DNA of 64,000 nt from Dongia rigui (GTDB lineage Bacteria; Pseudomonadota; Alphaproteobacteria; Dongiales; Dongiaceae), in the NCBI RefSeq assembly GCF_034044635.1, contig NZ_JAXCLX010000004.1, positions 1-64,000 on the forward strand. Reading direction: 5' to 3'. Both the position numbers and the translations under genes were made by a program. This document shows positions 25,758 to 35,706 of this stretch, piece by piece; positions within the stretch are counted from its first letter, which is position 1; the number at the start of each line of letters is the position of its first letter. The notes under the pieces are model-generated. The model had not been told where the DNA came from, ran no database searches, and saw nothing but the letters and a program-made list of their open reading frames with translations.

Positions 25758-26975
25758 TCAGATTCCCAAGCATCCACCGCTGAGCGGAAGAATCTCGGTA
25801 ACATCGCCTTCCTTGGCCGCCGGTGCATGTGGCGGGCGGATGATGAGGGCGTCGGCTTTGGCGATGAGGGACAGCATCGCGCTGTCCTGCTTCGGGAAGG
25901 GGCTTGCGACCACGCTGCCGTCCGCGCCGCGGGTGAGCGTCGCGCGCAGGTAGTCCTGGCGCTGGTCGTTGGCTTTGAGGGCCGTACCCAAACGGGCGAA
26001 GACGGGTTGCGTATCGATCCCTTTCTGACCCAGCAGGTGCTGGATAAGAGGGCGCAGGAACAGCGTCGCCGTGACGATGGCCGAAACCGGATTGCCGGGG
26101 AGACCCAGGACCGGCAGGGCGCCCAGTGTTCCGAACATCACGGGCTTGCCCGGGCGCATCGCGATCTTCCAGAAATCGAGCTTGGCCCCCTTGTCCTTCA
26201 ATGCCTGCTGGATGAGATCGAGCTCGCCAACCGAGGCACCGCCGGTGGTGACCAGCACATCGGCGCCGCGCGCACCATCGAGGGCGCGGTGGAGATCGGC
26301 CATGTTGTCGCGGGCGATGCCGAGATTGATGGGTTCGCCGCCGCAAGCGGTCACGAAGGCGGCGAGGCCGATGCCGTTCGAGGCGATGATCTGGGCCGGT
26401 CCCAGCGGCTCGCCCGGATGCTGCAATTCATCGCCGGTTGAGAGCAATGCGACGCGCGGGCGGCGCGTGACGCTGAGGCTCGGCCAGTTCATGGCAGCTG
26501 CCAGGGCGATGTCGCGGGCGCTCAGCAGCCGGCCGGCTTCGAGCCCGACTTCACCGAGGCGAAAATCATTGCCGCCAGCGCGGACATGCTGGCCAAGCGT
26601 GGTGCTGCCTTCGCGCACAGTGACATGATCGCCGTCGCGGTCGCAGTTTTCCTGGATGACGATCGTGTCGCTGGCACCCGGCAGGATGGCACCCGTGAAG
26701 ATGCGTGCCGCCTGGCCGGGCTTGAGCGTGACGGCCGGCGCGATGCCGGCAGCGATGGTGCCGATCACGCGGAGCTTCACCGGCAGGGCACCAAGGTCGG
26801 CCGCCCGCACGGCATAGCCGTCCATGGCAGAGACGGCGGCCGGCGGCTGCGACAGGCGCGCCACGACGGGTGCAGAAAGGACGCGGCCAACGGCGCGGTC
26901 AATACCGACCACTTCGCCGACGAGCGGTGCGAAGGTGCTGAGGATGCGTTGCTGCGCTTCGGCGACCGGCAGCAT
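25758..26975 (-). CDS. moeA: Molybdopterin molybdenumtransferase MoeA
   Basis: A 405-residue protein with all MoeA domains: the N-terminal SAMDGYAVRAAD, RIFTGAILPGASDTIVIQE, the MoCF-binding domain with STGDEL, GGASVGELDLIQQAL and LPGNPVSAIVT, and a C-terminal beta barrel. It inserts molybdate into adenylylated molybdopterin. Its start overlaps the moaC stop by one base, so the two are translationally coupled. The gene belongs to a minus-strand run trpG-trpD-trpC-moaC-moeA that leads towards lexA, a conserved alphaproteobacterial order. Confidence 0.96.
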   Translation of the reverse strand: MLPVAEAQQRILSTFAPLVGEVVGIDRAVGRVLSAPVVARLSQPPAAVSAMDGYAVRAADLGALPVKLRVIGTIAAGIAPAVTLKPGQAARIFTGAILPGASDTIVIQENCDRDGDHVTVREGSTTLGQHVRAGGNDFRLGEVGLEAGRLLSARDIALAAAMNWPSLSVTRRPRVALLSTGDELQHPGEPLGPAQIIASNGIGLAAFVTACGGEPINLGIARDNMADLHRALDGARGADVLVTTGGASVGELDLIQQALKDKGAKLDFWKIAMRPGKPVMFGTLGALPVLGLPGNPVSAIVTATLFLRPLIQHLLGQKGIDTQPVFARLGTALKANDQRQDYLRATLTRGADGSVVASPFPKQDSAMLSLIAKADALIIRPPHAPAAKEGDVTEILPLSGGCLGI

Positions 26976-27451
26976 CAGAGCGCCTCGTAGGTCCCGGACT
27001 TGCCGCCGCTCTTGTGCACCAGGCGAATGTCGCCGATGCGCATGCTCTTATCGGCCGCCTTCACCATGTCGTAGACGGTAAGGGCGGCGACCGAGACGGC
27101 GGTCAGGGCCTCCATCTCGACACCCGTCTTGCCAACCAGCTTGCAGGTGGCGGTGATGTCGACGGCATTGCGTGCGGCATCCAACTGCAGCTCGACCTTC
27201 ACCGAGGTAAGCGCCAGGGGATGGCAGAGCGGAATGAGATCGGGCGTGCGCTTGGCGCCCATGATACCGGCAAGCTGCGCCACCGTCAGCACGTCGCCTT
27301 TCTTGACCTCGCGATCGCGGATGAGCGCCAGTGTCGTAGGTGACATGTAGACCGAGCCCTTGGCTGTCGCCGATCGTTCGGTCGCATCCTTGTCGGACAC
27401 ATCGACCATGCGGGCATTGCCGGACTCATCGAAATGGGTGAGCGTCGACAT
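26975..27451 (-). CDS. moaC: Cyclic pyranopterin monophosphate synthase MoaC
   Basis: A 158-residue protein of normal length. It has [18 protein letters not shown], the conserved [15 protein letters not shown] segment and [20 protein letters not shown], which contain the active-site residues of MoaC. With MoaA it makes cyclic pyranopterin monophosphate from GTP, the first stage of molybdenum cofactor synthesis. The start codon directly abuts the trpC stop and the stop overlaps the moeA start. MoaA is not in the window. Confidence 0.97.
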   Translation of the reverse strand: MSTLTHFDESGNARMVDVSDKDATERSATAKGSVYMSPTTLALIRDREVKKGDVLTVAQLAGIMGAKRTPDLIPLCHPLALTSVKVELQLDAARNAVDITATCKLVGKTGVEMEALTAVSVAALTVYDMVKAADKSMRIGDIRLVHKSGGKSGTYEAL

Positions 27452-28276
27452 TCAGGCGGCCGAATTGAGCGGCGTGCGGGCACCAAGCAATGCCCGGGTG
27501 GCGGCGGTGACATCGGCCTGGCGCATCAGGCTTTCGCCGACCAGGAAGATCGAGGCGCCGATGCGGTTCATGCGTTCGAGGTCGGTGGTGGTGTAGAGCC
27601 CGCTTTCGGCCACCAGCAACTTGTCCTTCGGTGCCATGGCGGCGAGCTGTTCTGTGGTCGCGAGATCGATGGCGAGCGTCTTAAGGTTGCGGTTATTGAC
27701 GCCGAGCAGCCGCGATTTCAGCTGCAAGGCGCGCGTCATCTCCGCCGCATCATGCACTTCAACCAGCACATCCATGCCGAGGGAGAAGGCGAGGGCCTCC
27801 AACTCGGCAGCCTGCGCATCGTCGAGGCAGGCCATGATGAGAAGAATGCAATCGGCGCCCAGAGCGCGCGCTTCATAGATCTGGTAGGGCACCAGCATGA
27901 AATCCTTGCGCAGCGCCGGCAAATCGACTGCTGCCCGGGCCTGCTGCAGATAGGCATCGGCGCCCTGGAAATAGGGCATGTCGGTCAGCACCGAAAGACA
28001 GGTGGCACCGCCGGCCTTGTAAGCCTTGGCAAGAGTCGCGGGATCGAAATCGGCGCGGATCAGGCCCTTCGAGGGCGAGGCTTTCTTGATCTCGGCAATG
28101 AGGCCGAAATGCCCGTCCTGCACGGCCTTCTCAAGGCGCGCTGCGAAGCCACGCGGCGGGTCGCTGCGTTGGCTCTCTTCGGCACGGCGGCGGATCTCGG
28201 CCAGCGGCACCGCCTTTTCGCACGCGGTCACATGCACGCGCTTGTCATCGCAGATTTGGGCAAGTACGTCGCTCAT
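27452..28276 (-). CDS. trpC: Indole-3-glycerol phosphate synthase
   Basis: A 274-residue TIM-barrel enzyme. Signature segments are [52 protein letters not shown] and VAESGLYT. It closes the indole ring of tryptophan from carboxyphenylaminodeoxyribulose phosphate. It is the stand-alone form, not fused to TrpF. It overlaps the trpD stop by four bases (ATGA), so trpG-trpD-trpC are a coupled unit. The gene order trpGDC-moaC-moeA is characteristic of alphaproteobacteria. Confidence 0.96.
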   Translation of the reverse strand: MSDVLAQICDDKRVHVTACEKAVPLAEIRRRAEESQRSDPPRGFAARLEKAVQDGHFGLIAEIKKASPSKGLIRADFDPATLAKAYKAGGATCLSVLTDMPYFQGADAYLQQARAAVDLPALRKDFMLVPYQIYEARALGADCILLIMACLDDAQAAELEALAFSLGMDVLVEVHDAAEMTRALQLKSRLLGVNNRNLKTLAIDLATTEQLAAMAPKDKLLVAESGLYTTTDLERMNRIGASIFLVGESLMRQADVTAATRALLGARTPLNSAA

Positions 28277-29316
28277 TGCAGCACGTCTTCGGTGTTCTCG
28301 GTGGTGAAACGGACCAGCGCCTTGAGCTTCGCCTTGGCTTTGCCGGAATCGAGCGCGTCTGCCGCCAGCGCCAAACCTTGCGGGATGTCGGCGACCTTGC
28401 CGGCCACCAGCAATGCGGCAGCCGCATTGAGGCGGACGATGTCGCGATAGGGGCCGACGACGCCATCGAACAATCCGCGCAGGGCCTCGGCATTCTGACC
28501 CGGATCGCCGCCCTTCAACTCCGCCGCCGTGCTGCGCGACAGGCCGAACTGCTCTGGCGAGATTTCGAATTCGCGCAACTGACCGTCGCGCAATTCGACG
28601 ACATGGGTCGGGCCGGTGGTGGTGATCTCATCGAGGCCGTCACTGCCATGCACCAGCCAGGCGTGCTCGGTGCCGAGGGCGCGCAGGGCATCGGCCATCG
28701 GCGTCAGCCATTGCCGCGAATAGACGCCGATCAATTGGCGCTTGACGCCGGCCGGGTTCGACATCGGCCCCATCAGGTTGAAGATGGTACGCGTGCCAAG
28801 CTCGACCCGGGCAGGGCCGACATGGCGCATGGCGCTGTGGTGCTTCTGCGCCCACAGGAAACTGGTGCCGACCTCGAACAGCGCCGCTTCCAGCACCTTC
28901 ATGTCGGCATCGATATTGACACCGAGCGAGGTGAGGATATCGGCGGCGCCGCTTTTCGAGGAGGCTGCTTTGTTGCCGTGCTTGGCGACAGTGACGCCGC
29001 TGGCGGCACAGACGAAGGCGACCGCGGTCGAGATGTTGAGCGTGCCGGCACCATCGCCGCCGGTACCGCAGACATCAATGGCACCCTGCGGCGCCTGGAT
29101 GCGGGTCATCTTTTCGCGCATCACGCTGACGGCGCCGGTGATCTCGTCGACGGTTTCGCCGCGCACGCGCAGCGCCATCAGGAAGGCGCCGATCTGGGCC
29201 GGCGTCGCTTCGCCGGTCATGATGATGTTGAAGGCCGTCTCGGCTTGTGCGCGCGACAGGGCCTTTCCTTGTGCCACTACGCCGATGAGGGCCTTGAGGT
29301 CGGTTGCGGCGCTCAC
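28273..29316 (-). CDS. trpD: Anthranilate phosphoribosyltransferase
   Basis: A 347-residue protein that starts with GTG at 29316, overlapping the trpG stop as GTGA. A longer frame upstream lies antisense-like within trpG and was not used. The phosphoribosyl-diphosphate loop [18 protein letters not shown] is intact, followed by [17 protein letters not shown] and [11 protein letters not shown]. It transfers phosphoribosyl to anthranilate in tryptophan synthesis. Length is typical and nothing odd was seen. Confidence 0.96.
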   Translation of the reverse strand: MSAATDLKALIGVVAQGKALSRAQAETAFNIIMTGEATPAQIGAFLMALRVRGETVDEITGAVSVMREKMTRIQAPQGAIDVCGTGGDGAGTLNISTAVAFVCAASGVTVAKHGNKAASSKSGAADILTSLGVNIDADMKVLEAALFEVGTSFLWAQKHHSAMRHVGPARVELGTRTIFNLMGPMSNPAGVKRQLIGVYSRQWLTPMADALRALGTEHAWLVHGSDGLDEITTTGPTHVVELRDGQLREFEISPEQFGLSRSTAAELKGGDPGQNAEALRGLFDGVVGPYRDIVRLNAAAALLVAGKVADIPQGLALAADALDSGKAKAKLKALVRFTTENTEDVLQ

Positions 29317-29924
29317 TGCACGGCCTTCGCACTTGCCGGGGCCTTGAGCTTGTTGAGGCCGGCGGAGGTCAGGAAATTGCCGAGCAGCTTGTGGCCATGC
29401 TCCGAGGCGATGCTTTCGGGATGAAACTGGACGCCGGCAATGGGCAGGGTCTTGTGGGCGAGGCCCATGATGGTGCCGTCTTCGGTCTCTGCCGTGATCT
29501 CGAGATCGGCTGGCAGTGTTTCCCTGTCGACAACCAGCGAGTGGTAGCGGGTCGCCGCGAAATCGTTGGGCAGGTCCTGGAACACGCTCTTGTTGCCATG
29601 ATGCACATGGGACATCTTGCCATGCATCGGCTTGCCGGCGCGAACCACTTTGCCGCCAAAGGCTTGGCCGATCGCCTGGTGGCCCAGGCATACCCCCAGC
29701 ACCGGAATCTTGCCAGCCGCCGTCTTGATGAGGTCGAGGCAGATGCCGGCGCGGTCGGGGTCGCAGGGGCCGGGCGACAGGATGATGCCCTGGGGCGCCT
29801 TTGCCATCACCGCGTCCACCGTGATCTGATCGTTGCGGTAGACTTCGATCTCGGCGCCGAGCTCGCCCAGGTAATGATACAGGTTGTAGGTGAAGCTGTC
29901 GTAATTATCGATTAGTATGAACAT
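29313..29924 (-). CDS. trpG: Anthranilate synthase component II (glutamine amidotransferase)
   Basis: A 203-residue class I glutamine amidotransferase. [20 protein letters not shown] is the classical TrpG/PabA start, [12 protein letters not shown] follows, the nucleophile Cys is in [13 protein letters not shown], and the His/Glu pair is in [14 protein letters not shown]. It supplies ammonia to TrpE and may also serve PabB. A start at 30035 would add residues without family support. Its partner trpE is not adjacent: it lies 4.2 kb away on the same strand, separated by genes on both strands. Confidence 0.95.
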   Translation of the reverse strand: MFILIDNYDSFTYNLYHYLGELGAEIEVYRNDQITVDAVMAKAPQGIILSPGPCDPDRAGICLDLIKTAAGKIPVLGVCLGHQAIGQAFGGKVVRAGKPMHGKMSHVHHGNKSVFQDLPNDFAATRYHSLVVDRETLPADLEITAETEDGTIMGLAHKTLPIAGVQFHPESIASEHGHKLLGNFLTSAGLNKLKAPASAKAVQ

Positions 29925-30006
29925 CTTAGTAATCCCCGGGCACGGCGTTCGCCGGAGTTTAGCAGGGGTGTTGCTGGAACGGAAGATTCGGAGGCTGAAG
30001 GATCCC

Positions 30007-31893
30007 ATGCGTTGGCAGGGCGTACGTGCGAACATGACGCTGGTTGATGTCCTGCGCCTGCCATGGCTGCTGGCGCCGCTGCTGGTGCTGGGGCTGACCG
30101 GGACCTGGTGGGGCTTGTCGCCACTGAAGCCGGTGCTGGATTACACGGGGCTGGTGCTGGCCGCTGCCGGCGCGATCCAGTTCGGCATCGGTCTGCCGGT
30201 CTATCAACGTGCGCTTGGCAAGCTTATGCGCCTGCGCATCGATAGCGACACGCTGCTCGTCACCGGGGCGAGTGCGGCCTTCGCGCTCAGCCTGTGGCGC
30301 TTCCATCACCTGCCGATGGAAGTCCAAATCGACCAACAATTGGTCATCTGGCGGGATGCGGCGTTCGGCGCCAGCCTCGTCGCGGTCGCCATGCTGGGCG
30401 GCATGATCCTGCGTCAGGCGCGGCGGTCTTCGCTGGTCCCGCTGCCCCGTCCGCCTGCCGGCCGCATCGTGGTGGCGCCAGGCAATCTCATTCCCGCCGA
30501 TGGCGTGGTGGTCGACGGCATCAGCGAGATCCAGGATCCGGTCGGAGCGGACGATGTTTTCCCCATCGTCGTGTCAGCCGGGGCGCGGGTGCATCTGGGT
30601 GCCCGCAATGGCGATGGCACGCTGACGATCGAGGTGCAGCGGCCGGCAGAGGCTGCCGCCGCGCGCCGGGTTGTGACGGCTGACGGATTGCAACGCATCC
30701 TGGACTGGATCGCGCGCGGGACCCTGGGGCTGGTGCTGATCGTCATCGGTGTCCGGCTTTGGCAATGGCAGGAGGCGGGCGATCCCATCGCCGCGTCCTT
30801 GCGCATGCTGTCCCTGGCAGCGCCGCTGGGCCTGGGCTTTGTCATGACAGCGCCGTCCTCGGAAGTGCTTGCGGCGGCACGCCGGCTGGGGCTCGAGATC
30901 CGGGATATCGCCGTGGTTGACCGCTTGCGGCGCATTGGCGGTGTCGTCATCGGGCATCGCGGCGTGCTGGTGCCGGACCGCCTGCGCTTCATCACCGCGA
31001 CGCCGGTCGAGGGCATGGCCGCCACCGACCTGATCCGGCGTGCGGCAGCCGTGGCCGAGCTGGGCTACGATCCCTGGGGCAAGGCGATCCTCGATTTTGC
31101 TGTCGGCTATCGCATGCGGCTCAAGCCGGCCAGGGATTATCACAGCAAGATCGGCGCCGGCATGATGGCCATGACCGAGGGCCAGCAGATCCTGATCGGC
31201 ACGCGCGAATTCCTTGAGGAGCACGGCATCGATTGCACCGCACTGGCGCCGGCGGCGGACAAGGCGCGTGAGCAGGGGCGCCGGCTACGCTGGGTGGGCA
31301 CCGCTCTCCCAGCACGCCAGGTGCTCGGCCTGCTGGTGTTCGGCGCGCCGTCGGTGACGGGGGCTGTCGAGGCTGTGCGCAACCTGGATCGGCTGGGGCT
31401 GGCGACCGCCTGGCTTGCCAATCAAAATGACGCCGGCCATGTGGCCCTGGGCAAGCATCTGAAGATCGGCCGCCTGCTGTCGGATCAGCCCGAAACCGTC
31501 GCCGAGGAACTGCATCGGATGCGGGACGAGAGCGGTGCGCTGCTGGTCGTCGCGGCCGACGCGCCGCCGGCGGGCCTGGCGGCGGAAGATGTCGTACTGC
31601 CGTTCGGCCGGCGCCTGATGGAGCAGACTCCGGACGCCCGCGTGGCGACGACGCGGAATGACCCGCGCGTCATCGTCGACCTGCTGCGGCTGGCCGCGCG
31701 TCACCGGCAATTGGTCCTGGCGAATGCAGCGATCGCCTACATCTCGGCGCTGCTGTTCGCCTTTGCGCCATTCTGGCTGGGGCGACGCACCGATCTTGGC
31801 AGCTATGAGGTCGGCGTCGTCCTTTTCCTGGCGCTGTCCTCGCTCGGCTTGCGTGCCATGCCCACGACCGCTAATGAGGTCGATGAGGAATAG
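30007..31893 (+). CDS. P-type-ATPase-like membrane protein lacking all catalytic motifs (pseudo-ATPase)
   Basis: A 628-residue protein with eight likely membrane helices (about 20-38, 44-62, 84-98, 117-134, 238-256, 263-283, 571-591, 600-617), the layout of a heavy-metal (P1B) pump without N-terminal metal domains. The actuator domain keeps [14 protein letters not shown] (158-171), but the TGE loop reads GADDVFP. The membrane CPx motif is AAPLG (271-275). The phosphorylation loop DKTGT aligns with GHRGV (316-320), the HP motif with DP (355-356), TGDN with ANQN (471-474) and GDGxND with AADAPP (516-521). It therefore should not hydrolyse ATP by the P-type cycle. ATG 30007 follows AAGGA at 29998; a start at 29917 would run into trpG. 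The next gene starts two bases on. Confidence 0.8.
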   Translation: MRWQGVRANMTLVDVLRLPWLLAPLLVLGLTGTWWGLSPLKPVLDYTGLVLAAAGAIQFGIGLPVYQRALGKLMRLRIDSDTLLVTGASAAFALSLWRFHHLPMEVQIDQQLVIWRDAAFGASLVAVAMLGGMILRQARRSSLVPLPRPPAGRIVVAPGNLIPADGVVVDGISEIQDPVGADDVFPIVVSAGARVHLGARNGDGTLTIEVQRPAEAAAARRVVTADGLQRILDWIARGTLGLVLIVIGVRLWQWQEAGDPIAASLRMLSLAAPLGLGFVMTAPSSEVLAAARRLGLEIRDIAVVDRLRRIGGVVIGHRGVLVPDRLRFITATPVEGMAATDLIRRAAAVAELGYDPWGKAILDFAVGYRMRLKPARDYHSKIGAGMMAMTEGQQILIGTREFLEEHGIDCTALAPAADKAREQGRRLRWVGTALPARQVLGLLVFGAPSVTGAVEAVRNLDRLGLATAWLANQNDAGHVALGKHLKIGRLLSDQPETVAEELHRMRDESGALLVVAADAPPAGLAAEDVVLPFGRRLMEQTPDARVATTRNDPRVIVDLLRLAARHRQLVLANAAIAYISALLFAFAPFWLGRRTDLGSYEVGVVLFLALSSLGLRAMPTTANEVDEE

Positions 31894-31894
31894 C

Positions 31895-33106
31895 ATGGCA
31901 AAGCGCAAGCAAAAGTCCCGCAAGCGGACACCGGCCGGACGATCGCGACGCAAGGGCGCCGGCGCGGCATGGCGGGGGCTGATCGGATCGCTGGCGGGGG
32001 CTGGCGGCGCACTGCGCAAGGGCACGCTGCTGTTTACTGCGGGCATTGTCCTTGGCCTTGCTATCGGCTTGGCGATAACGCTCCTGGCGCCGGCCTTGCT
32101 GCAGAAACCGCCATCGCCCATGACGGTCGCCGAGGCACCGGCGACGCTGCCCAAATCAACCCCGGCCGCCAGCAAAGCCAAGCCCGCGGCGCAGACCCCC
32201 GCGGTCGCCCCAGATTTTGTCGAGAAGACGCCGGCAACGCCGGTTCCGGCGCCGTCCGCGCCTGCCGACATCCCGGCCCAGGCCGAAGAAGGTGCGCATC
32301 AATCCGCCCCGGATATCGTGTTGCCGGCCGAGGACGACGCGGCGGCGCTGCCCTCGCGCAGCGACAAGGAACCGGCGGCGGCGCAATGGCTCGAGAACTC
32401 GGTCGCGGTCCGGGATCCCGGAAACCGGCCGATGATCACGATCGTGCTCGACGACGTCGGTGTAGCACCTCAGCATGCGGAAATGGCGGTGGCGTTGCCG
32501 GCACCCATCGTCCTCTCCATCATGACTTACGCCAAGAATTCGGCGGCACTGGCGCGCGAGGCGCGGGCAAAGGGGCATGAGATCATGGTCCATATGCCGA
32601 TGCAGCCGGTGAACCCGGCGGTCAATCCCGGACCCAACGCGCTCGATGTCGGCATGGACGGCGACGAATTGCTGCGTCGGATCGTTTGGGGGCTGGGGCG
32701 TTTCAAGGGCTATGTCGGGTTCAACAACCACATGGGCAGCCGTTTCACCCAGGACGCCGCCGGCATGCGCATCGTGCTGCAGGAGGCAAAGCGCCGGGGC
32801 CTGCTGTTCCTCGATTCAAAGACCATCGCCGGCAGCGTGGGTGACAAGCTGGCGGCTGAGATGGGGGTCACCCATATCGCCCGCGACATTTTCCTCGACG
32901 ACGATATGAGCGAGGCGGCGGTGGCGCGGCAGTTGGCGGCGGCAGAGGCGGTGGCCATTCGGCAAGGTTATGCCGTGGCGATCGGGCATCCGCATCCAGG
33001 TACGATTGCCGTCCTGAAGCGCTGGCTGCCTGAGGCCAAGGCGAGAGGCTTTGCTATCGTGCCCTTGACCACCATCATCAAGAAGCGCGAGGGTGTTGCC
33101 GGCTGA
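31895..33106 (+). CDS. Divergent polysaccharide deacetylase family protein (YibQ-like)
   Basis: A 403-residue protein. A very basic N-terminus (MAKRKQKSRKRTPAGRSRRK) precedes one membrane helix at about 45-68 and a Pro/Ala-rich linker to about residue 160. The C-terminal domain belongs to the divergent polysaccharide deacetylase family: ITIVLDDVGVAPQHAEMAV, EIMVHMPMQPVNP, GYVGFNNHMGSRFTQ, LLFLDSKTI and AIGHPHPGTI. It is probably anchored in the inner membrane with the enzyme domain in the periplasm; the substrate is unknown. GAGGA five bases upstream fixes the start. Only one base separates it from the preceding pseudo-ATPase stop. Confidence 0.88.
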   Translation: MAKRKQKSRKRTPAGRSRRKGAGAAWRGLIGSLAGAGGALRKGTLLFTAGIVLGLAIGLAITLLAPALLQKPPSPMTVAEAPATLPKSTPAASKAKPAAQTPAVAPDFVEKTPATPVPAPSAPADIPAQAEEGAHQSAPDIVLPAEDDAAALPSRSDKEPAAAQWLENSVAVRDPGNRPMITIVLDDVGVAPQHAEMAVALPAPIVLSIMTYAKNSAALAREARAKGHEIMVHMPMQPVNPAVNPGPNALDVGMDGDELLRRIVWGLGRFKGYVGFNNHMGSRFTQDAAGMRIVLQEAKRRGLLFLDSKTIAGSVGDKLAAEMGVTHIARDIFLDDDMSEAAVARQLAAAEAVAIRQGYAVAIGHPHPGTIAVLKRWLPEAKARGFAIVPLTTIIKKREGVAG

Positions 33107-33122
33107 AGAAGGAACAGTGCGA

Positions 33123-33623
33123 ATGCAGTTCGACCATGAATATTATCCGGGTGTCGTCGCGGATATCGTTGGTGCCCATGCGCGCTATTATGCCCAGGCA
33201 TGGTCCTTCGGCATGAAATTCGAGGTCAAGGTATCGGCCGATCTCGCCGGATTCGTGCTCAATATGAACCGTGACCGTGACCTGCTGCTGGTCGCCAGAC
33301 GGCCGGACGAACGCTTTCTGGGATCGATCGCCATCGACGGCATCGACCATGCAGGGCGGGGCGCACACCTGCGCTGGTTCATCGTGGCACCGGAAGCGCA
33401 GCGCACGGGGCTTGGCAGGCAATTGCTCGACCGGGCGATCGGCTTTTGCCGCGAGCGCGACTATCGCCACGTCTATCTCTACACCTTTGCCGGGCTGGAC
33501 TCGGCGCGGCGCCTTTATGAGCAGACGGGCTTCACGCTGGGTGAAGAGCAGGACGCCAATACCTGGGGTCGCCCCATGCGCGAGCAGCGCTTTGACCTCA
33601 CGCTTGAACCGGCAGCCGGCTGA
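33123..33623 (+). CDS. GNAT family N-acetyltransferase
   Basis: A 166-residue GNAT protein. The core strand LRWFIVAPEAQRTGLGRQLL contains the acetyl-CoA binding Q-R-T-G-L-G motif, followed by LDSARRLYEQTGFTLGEE. The N-terminal half has a helix-rich region with YYPGVVADIVGAHARYYAQ, found in some regulator-associated acetyltransferases. The ATG at 33123 has AAGGA nine bases upstream; a start at 33093 would overlap the deacetylase gene. It is the third gene of the plus-strand unit starting at 30007. The substrate is unknown. It ends 13 bases from a convergent gene. Confidence 0.85.
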   Translation: MQFDHEYYPGVVADIVGAHARYYAQAWSFGMKFEVKVSADLAGFVLNMNRDRDLLLVARRPDERFLGSIAIDGIDHAGRGAHLRWFIVAPEAQRTGLGRQLLDRAIGFCRERDYRHVYLYTFAGLDSARRLYEQTGFTLGEEQDANTWGRPMREQRFDLTLEPAAG

Positions 33624-33636
33624 ACTTGCGGCCTCC

Positions 33637-34158
33637 TCACTCCGCTTTCTTGCCGTATCCCTTGCCGGTATCGGCCTCGGCGATGTCGTCCGGCCGGGTG
33701 CCGTCGTAATCCTCGATGGCGATACAGCGGTCGACCGTGGTGCCGTCGCTCGACAAGGGAAAAATCGAACCGGAAAAGGTGATCGCATGGCCGAACGTGG
33801 TGGTCAGGATATCCCGTGAGAAAGTTGGTCGCCGCTGGTGGCAGGCGAGCCGGTACTCGGCCGCCAATTCCGCGCGCACGTCGTCGGGGAATTCGGTGAT
33901 CTGATCCAGATAGCGGCCGGTCAATTCGTGGCGGAAGCTGGCGGCCTTCGTGCCGATCAGGCGGTAAAAAACGCGGAATGGGTCATGCTCGATCGAGACG
34001 ACGATCATGTTGGGCAACAGGCCGCGCATTTGGGCCGGGTCGAAGTCAGCCCAAGCCGGCATTGGCCGATCACCACGTTTCTGGTCCCAGATCTGATAGA
34101 AGGCGCGCACCAGCGGGGAAGTCACTTTGTCGAACGGGATGTCGAGTTCGACAATCAT
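33637..34158 (-). CDS. PAS-like domain protein (PAS_5 type)
   Basis: A 173-residue soluble protein. The pattern YQIWDQKRGDRPMPAWADFD, then LLPNMIVVSIEHDPFRVFYR, LIGTKAA and LTGRYLDQI, is that of the alphaproteobacterial PAS-like family often listed as PAS_5 or DUF1488-type regulators; the PAS_5 assignment is from memory. No output domain is attached, so its role is unknown. It follows trpE with a seven-base gap on the same strand and is probably cotranscribed with ppiD and trpE. Confidence 0.75.
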   Translation of the reverse strand: MIVELDIPFDKVTSPLVRAFYQIWDQKRGDRPMPAWADFDPAQMRGLLPNMIVVSIEHDPFRVFYRLIGTKAASFRHELTGRYLDQITEFPDDVRAELAAEYRLACHQRRPTFSRDILTTTFGHAITFSGSIFPLSSDGTTVDRCIAIEDYDGTRPDDIAEADTGKGYGKKAE

Positions 34159-34165
34159 CGCCCGG

Positions 34166-35680
34166 CTACCGATTTCGACTGCCGCTTTGGGCGAAGAGCA
34201 CCGCTTCCTGCGCGGCGCGTATCAATGCGCGCGCCTTGTGATGGGTTTCCTGAAATTCGCTCTCCGGCACGGAATCGTGCACGATGCCTGCACCGGCCTG
34301 AACGTACATGGTGCCGTCCTTGATGACCGTGGTGCGCAACGCGATGCAGGTGTCCATCGACCCGTCAGCGGCAAAGTAACCGACAGCGCCGCCATAGACG
34401 CCGCGCCGCTCCGGCTCCAGTTCCTCGATGATCTCCATGGCGCGCACCTTGGGCGCGCCGGACACCGTGCCGGCCGGGAAACCTGCCATCAGCGCATCCA
34501 TCGCATCGTGCTTGCCGTCGATCTTGCCTTCGACGTTGGAGACGATGTGCATGACGTGGCTGTAATTCTCGATCGTGAACTTCTCCGTCACCTTGACCGA
34601 GCCAATCGCAGCAACGCGGCCGACATCGTTGCGCCCCAGATCGAGCAGCATCAGATGCTCGGCCAGTTCCTTTTCATCGCCGAGCAGGCTGGCGGCATTG
34701 GCCTTGTCTTCTTCCGGCGTCTTGCCGCGTGGACGGGTGCCGGCGATGGGGCGGATCGTCACCTTCTCGTCGCGCAGGCGCACCAGAATCTCCGGGCTGG
34801 AACCGATGATGGTAAAGCCGCCGAGATCGAGGAAGAACAGGAAAGGCGAGGGGTTGAGGCGCCGTAGCGAGCGATAGAGTGCAAAGGGCGGCAGCTTGAA
34901 CGGCAAGGAGAAGCGCTGCGACAGCACGACCTGGAAGATATCACCGGCCAGGATGTAGTCCTTGGCCTTGGCGACCATCTCGCCGAAATAGTCCCGCGTC
35001 ATGTTGGATTGCGGTTCCGGCAGGCTGGCCATGTCGACGGCCCCACCTTGCTGCGGCAGGCCGCGATCAAGATCCGCGACGATATCGTTGATGCGCTCCA
35101 AGGCCTGATTATAGGCCGCGCGCGCGTTGAGCCCGTCCGTATTCCAGACCGGCGTCACGATGGTCAGCGAATCCTCGACATTGTCGAAGATGACGATGAG
35201 GGTTGGACGCAGGAAAATGCTGTCATGAAGGCCGAGCTTGTCGGGCTTGAGCTCCGGCAGCTTTTCGACCTGCCGCACCATGTCATAGCCGAGATAGCCG
35301 AACAGGCCCGAGGCCATGGGCGGCAGGCCGGCCGGCACGTCGATCCTGCTTTCCTTGATGAGGGCGCGCAAGGAATCAAGCGCCGGCAGCTTTTCGGCCG
35401 AGAACTTCTCCGGCTCGAATCGGGCATTGCGGTTGATCTCAGCCGCATTGCCCCGGCAGCGCCAGATCACGTCGGGCTTCAAGCCGATGATGGAATAGCG
35501 GCCCCGGACGGCGCCACCTTCGACCGATTCCAAAAGGATGGAATTGGTGCGGCCGTCGGCCAGCTTCAGCATCACCGAAATGGTGGTTTCCAGATCGGCG
35601 ATCAGCCGGGTCCAGACCAGCTGCGGTTTTCCCGCTTCGTGGCCACTGGCAAATCGCTCGAAATCCGGTTCCACTTTCAT
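34166..35680 (-). CDS. trpE: Anthranilate synthase component I
   Basis: A 504-residue chorismate-binding enzyme. The N-terminal domain holds the feedback-tryptophan segment SILLESVEGG. The C-terminal catalytic part has IFQVVLSQRFS, FFLDLGGFTIIGSSPEILVR, PIAGTRPRGKTPEED, LDLGRNDVGRVA, AGFPAGTVSGAPKVRAMEII and QAGAGIVHDSVPE. It makes anthranilate from chorismate with ammonia from TrpG. ATG 35680 gives MKVEPDFERFASG; a longer frame to 35740 would overlap ppiD. It sits 26 bases after ppiD and has no leader peptide or attenuator of its own, so it appears to be transcribed from the ppiD promoter. Confidence 0.96.
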   Translation of the reverse strand: MKVEPDFERFASGHEAGKPQLVWTRLIADLETTISVMLKLADGRTNSILLESVEGGAVRGRYSIIGLKPDVIWRCRGNAAEINRNARFEPEKFSAEKLPALDSLRALIKESRIDVPAGLPPMASGLFGYLGYDMVRQVEKLPELKPDKLGLHDSIFLRPTLIVIFDNVEDSLTIVTPVWNTDGLNARAAYNQALERINDIVADLDRGLPQQGGAVDMASLPEPQSNMTRDYFGEMVAKAKDYILAGDIFQVVLSQRFSLPFKLPPFALYRSLRRLNPSPFLFFLDLGGFTIIGSSPEILVRLRDEKVTIRPIAGTRPRGKTPEEDKANAASLLGDEKELAEHLMLLDLGRNDVGRVAAIGSVKVTEKFTIENYSHVMHIVSNVEGKIDGKHDAMDALMAGFPAGTVSGAPKVRAMEIIEELEPERRGVYGGAVGYFAADGSMDTCIALRTTVIKDGTMYVQAGAGIVHDSVPESEFQETHHKARALIRAAQEAVLFAQSGSRNR

Positions 35681-35706
35681 GATCGATATCCCCGCAGTTT
35701 TGGCAT

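Noticed and set aside
29917-30006. Longer start of the pseudo-ATPase at ATG 29917
   Set aside because: It would overlap the first codons of trpG on the other strand, and ATG 30007 has its own AAGGA.
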